This document shows, piece by piece, positions 33,725 to 38,085 of a DNA stretch of 38,085 nt (its first letter is position 1; each line of letters opens with the position of its first letter). The position numbers and the translations under genes are program-made. The stretch is from the NCBI GenBank assembly GCA_947629755.1, contig CANREY010000014.1, forward strand, positions 1 to 38,085. The letters run 5' to 3'. The notes beneath the pieces were generated by a model that saw only the letters and a list, made by a program, of their open reading frames with translations, searched no databases and had not been told where the DNA came from. This stretch comes from an uncultured Oscillospiraceae bacterium (lineage in GTDB: Bacteria; Bacillota; Clostridia; Oscillospirales; Oscillospiraceae).

Positions 33725-35973
33725 TTGGCCCCGCTCTTTTCCTCCTGCTCCTCGGTCCCGCTCCCCTTTTGTTCCTGTCGGTTCTTTTCAGTCTCCCTGC
33801 GCTCCTTCTCGGTTTGTACAGCATCATAGACCCTTTGTCCAGCACGGGCATCAAAGGGATTAGAAGTCGGCGTATAGCTCGAATTGGCCAGTTGATACAA
33901 TACGGCTTTCATCTCTTTAGAGATACTAAGCTTGGAAATTGCGCTTATTACCTCATCTTTTTTGACGCTTCCGTCGCCATCGGCGTCCGCGCGAATCACG
34001 CCGTTGTAGTAATTGTCCATGCTGATGCCGTAGCTCTTAGCCGTTTTCATTTTGAACGCCGTCATATCATCCTTCCCGTAAAGCAACTCCATCGCCTTTA
34101 TTTTTTCATCCTCAGTAAGCTTTGAGGTAAGGACCGCTCCTCGCTTCTCTACTGCTTTTTCGGCTGTGGAATACTCCATCAGCATCTTCAACAGCTTCCC
34201 CGAATTTTCACCGACCATCTCAGCCATCTCGTTAATGACCTCCCGCTCCTTGTCGGAGGCGATAAGCGCGTAGTAGGGAATGATTTTGATATTCTCCGGG
34301 ATAGAGGACGCTTTCAGCAGGTCGATTTTATTCTCCTTCTCCGACTTGTCCTCAGTCTTCACCGCCGCTCGAAGCGCGAGTACCAGCGTGTTGGCATCGC
34401 TCCCCCTTACGCCGGCCGCGGTCAGTCCCTGGTATGCGCCGGTCTCAAGGGCGCTGTAATTACGAAATCCGCTGTCCATCCAACTTTGGGCATTAGCGCC
34501 GGACGTCTTACCGAAAAGCGCCCCGCCTACATACGCGCCCACCTTCTCGCCCAAAGTATCTGTGTACACGGGATATTGCATGATGTCGCGTCCCTTATTG
34601 TCCACAGTGTAGCTGCCGCCCTTTATGGCCGCCTCTACTCCCTGGAGGATCTTCTTCATCTGCCCGCCGCCGAAGGGGAGCAAAATGTATGTGAGCGGCT
34701 TTCCGACTTCTTTTATTGCCGTTTGTAGCCTTTTCTTTGCGGACCAATCATTGTCCTTTGAAAACGCCTTTCCGATATTCCCAATATTAGGGATAGCGCT
34801 TTCGACCGACAGACGGCCCGCATCGATGTCCAGTCCGAGCGTATCGTCCAACCCCAGAGCTCCTACGACGCCCATAAAGGGCAGCTGATCCGCCACGTTG
34901 CTTATAAGCCCGCTCACCGCTCCGCCTTTTTGCGTCTTGAATGAGGGCACATTCCCGGTGACCACTCCCTTTGCGAGGCTCACCATGTTTGGGAGCTCAT
35001 AGCCCGTCAGGTCTCCCACCGTGTCGTTGATGATACCGATGGGGTCCAGTGCCGGACGCCGCCCGATAAAGTACTCATACACCTCATCGTAGAGCCACGC
35101 CCCCAGAGCGAATTTAAACAGCGCCAACGCCAGCGCGCCCAGCCCCTTCTCCCGAAGTCCCCGCGGCATGTCCTTGAATACGTATCCGAGCTGGTTGTTC
35201 ACTTCGAGTTGGAATTGAGTAAACAGCTTCGTCAGCGGACTTGACCGGTTAAAAAGAGTCGGCGTGGAGCCCTTACTTCTGTCGGCCATGACGCCGGCCA
35301 CCCAGTTATCGGCCTCCTCCATCGCGGCCTGTTCGCTCATTTGCCGGTTTTGTACGTTCTGCCTGTACCGGGCCCGCACAAGGGAATCCGCCGTGAAATT
35401 ATCTATCCATTCCATGGGACTTGACAGCTTCGCCGACGCGCTTTGTTGCCATGTCCTCACCAGCGGGTCCGACCCGCGCCGGTTTGTAAGGAAAGTACTC
35501 ATATTTACAAAGCCGTCGTCGGTCTTGATTGCCTTAAGCGTATCCCACATTCCATGGATCAACATACCCCCATCCAGCATCGCCCCGCCCTGGGTGAGCG
35601 GAATGAAGTTTGTCAGCCATGAGGCCGGGTTTACCGCCACCATGTTCGCCGCTATGCGCCCCTCAATGGCTTTTACCCTGTTGTACATATCGCGCCCCAG
35701 CGCCTGCTCCATGTTCCTGTCGGCTCGGCTTTTCTTGTTGGCCAGGATATTCGTGTACTCCTCCAGATCCACCACGTAGTTACTCAGGGCGTATCTGCCA
35801 TTCTCGTAGATGTCCTTTATGCGGTTTTCCTTGTCCTGCTCCGCGAGAGACGCGTCCGCTCTTATTTCGTCGACCTGACGTCTCAATCCCTCATCGCCGG
35901 TCCTGTATCTGATTTGCGAAGCCAGTGCCCGGAGCCTTTGGATATTCTCTGTCTGGTAAATGACGTCGGCCAC
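33661..35973 (-). CDS. C-terminal fragment of a large polyvalent phage protein
   Basis: 770 aa from GTG 35973. Motifs typical of phage large polyvalent proteins (LPD38-like region): MVAVNPASWLTNFIPLTQGG, SPLTKLFTQFQLEVNNQLGY, and many amphipathic or hydrophobic segments (ALALALFKFALGAWLYDEVY). Near the C terminus, residues 663-674 form an EF-hand-like DADGDGSVKKDE. The tail is charged (EKERRETEKNRQEQ). Such proteins are usually far longer and injected with phage DNA. Coding-like sequence continues in frame upstream of GTG 35973 (EYDAVEGFDKYIEG) to a stop at 36025-36027, with no good start codon, so the N-terminal part appears deleted. The last codons overlap an AGGAGGTGAT motif. Confidence 0.65.
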   Translation of the reverse strand: MADVIYQTENIQRLRALASQIRYRTGDEGLRRQVDEIRADASLAEQDKENRIKDIYENGRYALSNYVVDLEEYTNILANKKSRADRNMEQALGRDMYNRVKAIEGRIAANMVAVNPASWLTNFIPLTQGGAMLDGGMLIHGMWDTLKAIKTDDGFVNMSTFLTNRRGSDPLVRTWQQSASAKLSSPMEWIDNFTADSLVRARYRQNVQNRQMSEQAAMEEADNWVAGVMADRSKGSTPTLFNRSSPLTKLFTQFQLEVNNQLGYVFKDMPRGLREKGLGALALALFKFALGAWLYDEVYEYFIGRRPALDPIGIINDTVGDLTGYELPNMVSLAKGVVTGNVPSFKTQKGGAVSGLISNVADQLPFMGVVGALGLDDTLGLDIDAGRLSVESAIPNIGNIGKAFSKDNDWSAKKRLQTAIKEVGKPLTYILLPFGGGQMKKILQGVEAAIKGGSYTVDNKGRDIMQYPVYTDTLGEKVGAYVGGALFGKTSGANAQSWMDSGFRNYSALETGAYQGLTAAGVRGSDANTLVLALRAAVKTEDKSEKENKIDLLKASSIPENIKIIPYYALIASDKEREVINEMAEMVGENSGKLLKMLMEYSTAEKAVEKRGAVLTSKLTEDEKIKAMELLYGKDDMTAFKMKTAKSYGISMDNYYNGVIRADADGDGSVKKDEVISAISKLSISKEMKAVLYQLANSSYTPTSNPFDARAGQRVYDAVQTEKERRETEKNRQEQKGSGTEEQEEKSGAKWENGRLVLPKFGESRVLPRR

Positions 35974-36019
35974 GCCCTCTATGTACTTATCAAAGCCCTC
36001 TACGGCGTCGTATTCGGTG

Positions 36020-37333
36020 TCATCTCACACCCTCCAATGCTTTTAGTCTTTTATCGAACTCCCGCGCCTTCGCCCAGACGATCCCTATAAATTCCTCGTG
36101 CCTGAGCAAATATATCGGGTTGCTGTCCTCGTCCACGTCCGCCACATAGCCGCCGAACTCCGTAGAATCTATTCCCAGTGCGTCCATAGCCGCCTTGACG
36201 CTTTGGGCGATAAAGCCCACGTGGTAGCGGCCTGACGTCCCGTCGTTGTACTTAAACCTCACTGGCTCAAGTATGTCTATCATATCAGCGTACTTGTCCG
36301 GCAAAGGCTCAATATCGTGCTTGCGGTTGCGGTCAGACACGGTTATCGAGGAGGACGTAGAGTATATGGTCCCCCATGGCAGAGCCGCCGTGCCCAGCGT
36401 TTCCCGATTTCCGGCCACGAGGGGACCAAGCCCGATCTGTATCCTGTCATCATTAAGTGTGAGGGTCGTGCCGTAGATGTCCGGGTTGCCGCTCCACTTG
36501 TTAAGGGTATATGATGCCAAAAACAGATTGCCGTTGGCGCATACCCTCATACCGCTTGTGGACCACAGCCCAACGCCGGTACCCGTTGTTGTGGGTTGCA
36601 CCTCTAAATATCCGGATATAAGGCCGGAGTCTCCCGATACAAAGTTTATTTGCTCGCCATAGAGGCTCTTAGCCGCCACCACCGCCGAGGTCACCATGCC
36701 GCCGTCTATGCAGGTCCTGCCGTCTACGACCGTCTTCCAGTTGTCTAAAATCCCCTCTACCGTGGTGACTCTCCCCTGTGCGTCTGAGCCCAGATCCTCC
36801 CACGTGATGGCCCCGGTCAGGGCAAGGCTCCCCTTGCTTATGGTGACACTGTTTCCCTCGGCGTCATATACGGTCATACCGTCCGAGCCCAGCCTCAGCG
36901 TATGGCTCATGCCGGTATTCAAATCCGTCACGCTGGCCGACAGCTCCTCGGCAGTGGTTGTCAGCTCCGTCAGGCTCCCCTCCGCGCTTTCCATCCGAGT
37001 ACGGAGCGTATCCGCGGTTGATATGACGGTGGTCAGGTCCCCCTCGGCGTTTGAAAGCCGCAAGTCTATTCCCTCGGCGGTGACAGCCAGCTCCGTAGCA
37101 AATTTCTCGTCCACGTCCTCGATCGCCATGTATACCGGGTCTCTTATGAGCTTCGCCAGTGTGTCAAGCTCCGTGCTGTTGAAATTGTCTACCCCCAGAT
37201 TTCCAAAGGAATACTTCAGCTGTTCCTGAAGGAGACGGAGGTAATTTAATATGTCCCGGTTTATCTGCTCCTGATTTTTCCCGCGCGTTTGCGGAAAGTA
37301 TATATCCGTATCCAACAAATTCCCCGGCATCAT
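36020..37333 (-). CDS. Phage tail fibre/receptor-binding protein with peptidase S74 chaperone domain
   Basis: 437 aa. The N terminus (LDTDIYFPQTRGKNQEQINRD) is a typical adaptor to the tail; residues about 75-160 are a helical trimeric coiled-coil-like region (ELAVTAEGIDLRL, TTAEELSASVTDL); a beta-rich middle follows (GSLALTGAITWEDLG, GTTLTLNDDRIQIG). The C-terminal ~100 residues are an S74 intramolecular chaperone: SDRNRKHDIEPLP with the Ser-Asp cleavage pattern, FKYNDGTSGRYHVGFIAQSV, and a final coiled coil (AKAREFDKRLKALEG). The chaperone trimerises and then cleaves itself off. Two ATGs (37333 and 37330) follow AAAGGAGG; either fits. Confidence 0.85.
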   Translation of the reverse strand: MMPGNLLDTDIYFPQTRGKNQEQINRDILNYLRLLQEQLKYSFGNLGVDNFNSTELDTLAKLIRDPVYMAIEDVDEKFATELAVTAEGIDLRLSNAEGDLTTVISTADTLRTRMESAEGSLTELTTTAEELSASVTDLNTGMSHTLRLGSDGMTVYDAEGNSVTISKGSLALTGAITWEDLGSDAQGRVTTVEGILDNWKTVVDGRTCIDGGMVTSAVVAAKSLYGEQINFVSGDSGLISGYLEVQPTTTGTGVGLWSTSGMRVCANGNLFLASYTLNKWSGNPDIYGTTLTLNDDRIQIGLGPLVAGNRETLGTAALPWGTIYSTSSSITVSDRNRKHDIEPLPDKYADMIDILEPVRFKYNDGTSGRYHVGFIAQSVKAAMDALGIDSTEFGGYVADVDEDSNPIYLLRHEEFIGIVWAKAREFDKRLKALEGVR

Positions 37334-37606
37334 CGCCGCCTCCTTTCATTTGATTTCCTTCCTCTTTGCCCTCTCCCTTTGGAGAAATGGGGCGTAGGGG
37401 CCGATGCCCACATCGGCCCGACGCACCAATTTGACCTCCGGCCAAAATCGACGCTTTATACGATGTTGCGCTTTAACGGGGCGTTGCAATATCGGAACAC
37501 GGGCCGATGTGGGCATCGGCCCCTACGGGTGCGCTTTTTACGGCCCCCAATTCCCCGCGCCTTCCGCCCCTCCCTTGGGAGGGGGTAGGGGGTGGGGCGT
37601 CGTGCG
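37334..37606. other. Intergenic region with REP-like element
   Basis: 273 bp between the tail fibre and endolysin genes with no credible gene. It holds the 27-bp inverted repeat pair (37394-37526) and a further palindrome CCCCTCCC-TT-GGGAGGGG at 37567-37584. Confidence 0.6.
37394..37526. repeat. REP/MITE-like element with 27-bp perfect inverted ends
   Basis: Positions 37394-37420 and 37500-37526 are perfect 27-bp inverted copies. Each arm is itself a hairpin: GGCCGATG-CCCA-CATCGGCC. The 79-bp middle has no gene. Palindromes of this GGCCGATGTGGGCATCGGCC kind look like dispersed bacterial repeats; a transposase-mobilised MITE or a BIME-like REP pair are the two options. Confidence 0.7.
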
Positions 37607-38085
37607 TCATTCAAACAGCCCCACTCGGTCCATGATCACCAGCACCCTCAGCATATCCCTGCTCAGCCCCATCTTCACCGGGTCCCCGTTTTTATCCGTA
37701 TCCGGCGTGTTGCCCGTTATCGCCTTCTTGTCGATGAGCTTCCTCACCGTCCCCTCGGCCCAGGGCGCGCCCTTGCGTATGTCGTCCATTGTGTCGAACA
37801 CCTTCTCCACCTCCTCCCTCTCCACCTTCTCGCCGTCCGTCAGCACCATCACCGTGTGGTGCCCCTCGTAGACCAGCACGTCCCCGCGCTGGAGGTAATC
37901 TGAGCCCGTCAGGTACTTCTTATCCGTCAGCGCCTCAAAGGCCCCGGTTTTCAGAAATTTCTCCCTCATGTACTTCGTGGCCGGGGCGTTCCCTGAGGAA
38001 TAGGCCGCCTCCATGTCCACCCCCGCCGCCTCGGCGCAGACGGCCATAAAAGACGAGCAGTCGCACTCGCAGGGCACGGCGATTT
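37607..38085 (-). CDS. Phage endolysin, NlpC/P60- or CHAP-like, partial
   Basis: The frame stays open to the window end, so the N terminus is missing. Visible from the edge: PCECDCSSFMAVCAEAAG with the probable catalytic Cys (CDCSS), DYLQRGDVLVYEGHHTVMVL with the catalytic His, then a linker and a C-terminal helical module (WAEGTVRKLIDKKAITG, LSRDMLRVLVIMDRVGLFE) seen on many Clostridia phage lysins. Cysteine peptidase/amidase that opens peptidoglycan for lysis. Stop at 37607. Confidence 0.8.
   Translation of the reverse strand, partial: IAVPCECDCSSFMAVCAEAAGVDMEAAYSSGNAPATKYMREKFLKTGAFEALTDKKYLTGSDYLQRGDVLVYEGHHTVMVLTDGEKVEREEVEKVFDTMDDIRKGAPWAEGTVRKLIDKKAITGNTPDTDKNGDPVKMGLSRDMLRVLVIMDRVGLFE

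Larger units (their letters stand above)
33640..38085. mobile_element. Decayed prophage segment, continues past the window end
   Basis: All genes are on the minus strand: endolysin (cut by the window end), tail fibre with S74 chaperone domain, C-terminal part of a large phage polyvalent protein, then directly the truncated cotJC. Structural head, portal, integrase and repressor genes are not seen here. The abutting at 36020 and at about 33640 looks like deletion junctions. No att repeat could be identified. Confidence 0.7.

Noticed and set aside
37394-37526. CRISPR array
   Set aside because: Only two copies, inverted, with a 79-bp non-repeating middle.

Overview
The window looks like a chromosomal segment of a GC-rich, endospore-forming Clostridia, most likely an Oscillospiraceae/Ruminococcaceae-type gut Firmicute. 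The evidence is sporulation genes (yunB, spoIIM, a cwlD-like amidase, a cotJC-like catalase), an SLH-domain surface protein, strong GGAGG ribosome binding sites, and sigma-A-type promoters with 17-bp spacers. No tRNA gene or CRISPR array was seen. The start of the window cuts through rnpB on the minus strand.

Layout. (1) 0-5.5 kb: rnpB (partial, minus), then a plus-strand run murD - Met-gamma-lyase-family PLP enzyme - yunB - ligA. (2) 5.5-10.7 kb: an SLH-anchored phosphodiester glycosidase, an orphan FeS/FAD glutamate-synthase-small-subunit-like reductase with its own promoter and an operator-like inverted repeat, and a convergent membrane-anchored second phosphodiester glycosidase that appears leaderless. 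(3) 10.8-14.9 kb: tgt, yajC (with a lipoprotein-like N terminus), a TIGR04086-type membrane protein whose Shine-Dalgarno lies in the arm of a terminator, a 330-bp AT-rich gap carrying Xer-arm-like repeats, then spoIIM-xerD. (4) 15-19.4 kb, minus strand: a cytoplasmic GH120-type beta-xylosidase and a nadB-nadC operon without nadA. (5) 19.5-23.6 kb, minus strand: cwlD-like amidase, radA, a XerC-like recombinase and two tandem paralogous small membrane proteins. Four TTATGTNAAC direct repeats at 17-18 bp period lie between the amidase and radA. (6) 23.7-33.1 kb, plus strand: a ten-gene Mrp/Mbh-type cation/proton antiporter operon with four separate NuoL/M/N-like subunits. (7) 33.1-38.1 kb, minus strand: a decayed prophage (endolysin, tail fibre with S74 chaperone domain, C-terminal piece of a large polyvalent phage protein) joined to a 5'-truncated cotJC.

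Most notable. The antiporter operon follows the gene order of the membrane arm of archaeal Mbh hydrogenase (E, F, G, MbhD-like, MbhE+MrpB fusion, C, D) but has no hydrogenase genes. Instead it has three additional pump subunits, all four keeping the Glu/Lys pair used for ion translocation. The repeat family TTATGTNAAC matches the XerD-side arm of Firmicute dif sites and occurs in two intergenic clusters, each upstream of a Xer recombinase operon. The tandem small membrane proteins translationally coupled to the XerC-like gene have no function I recognise.
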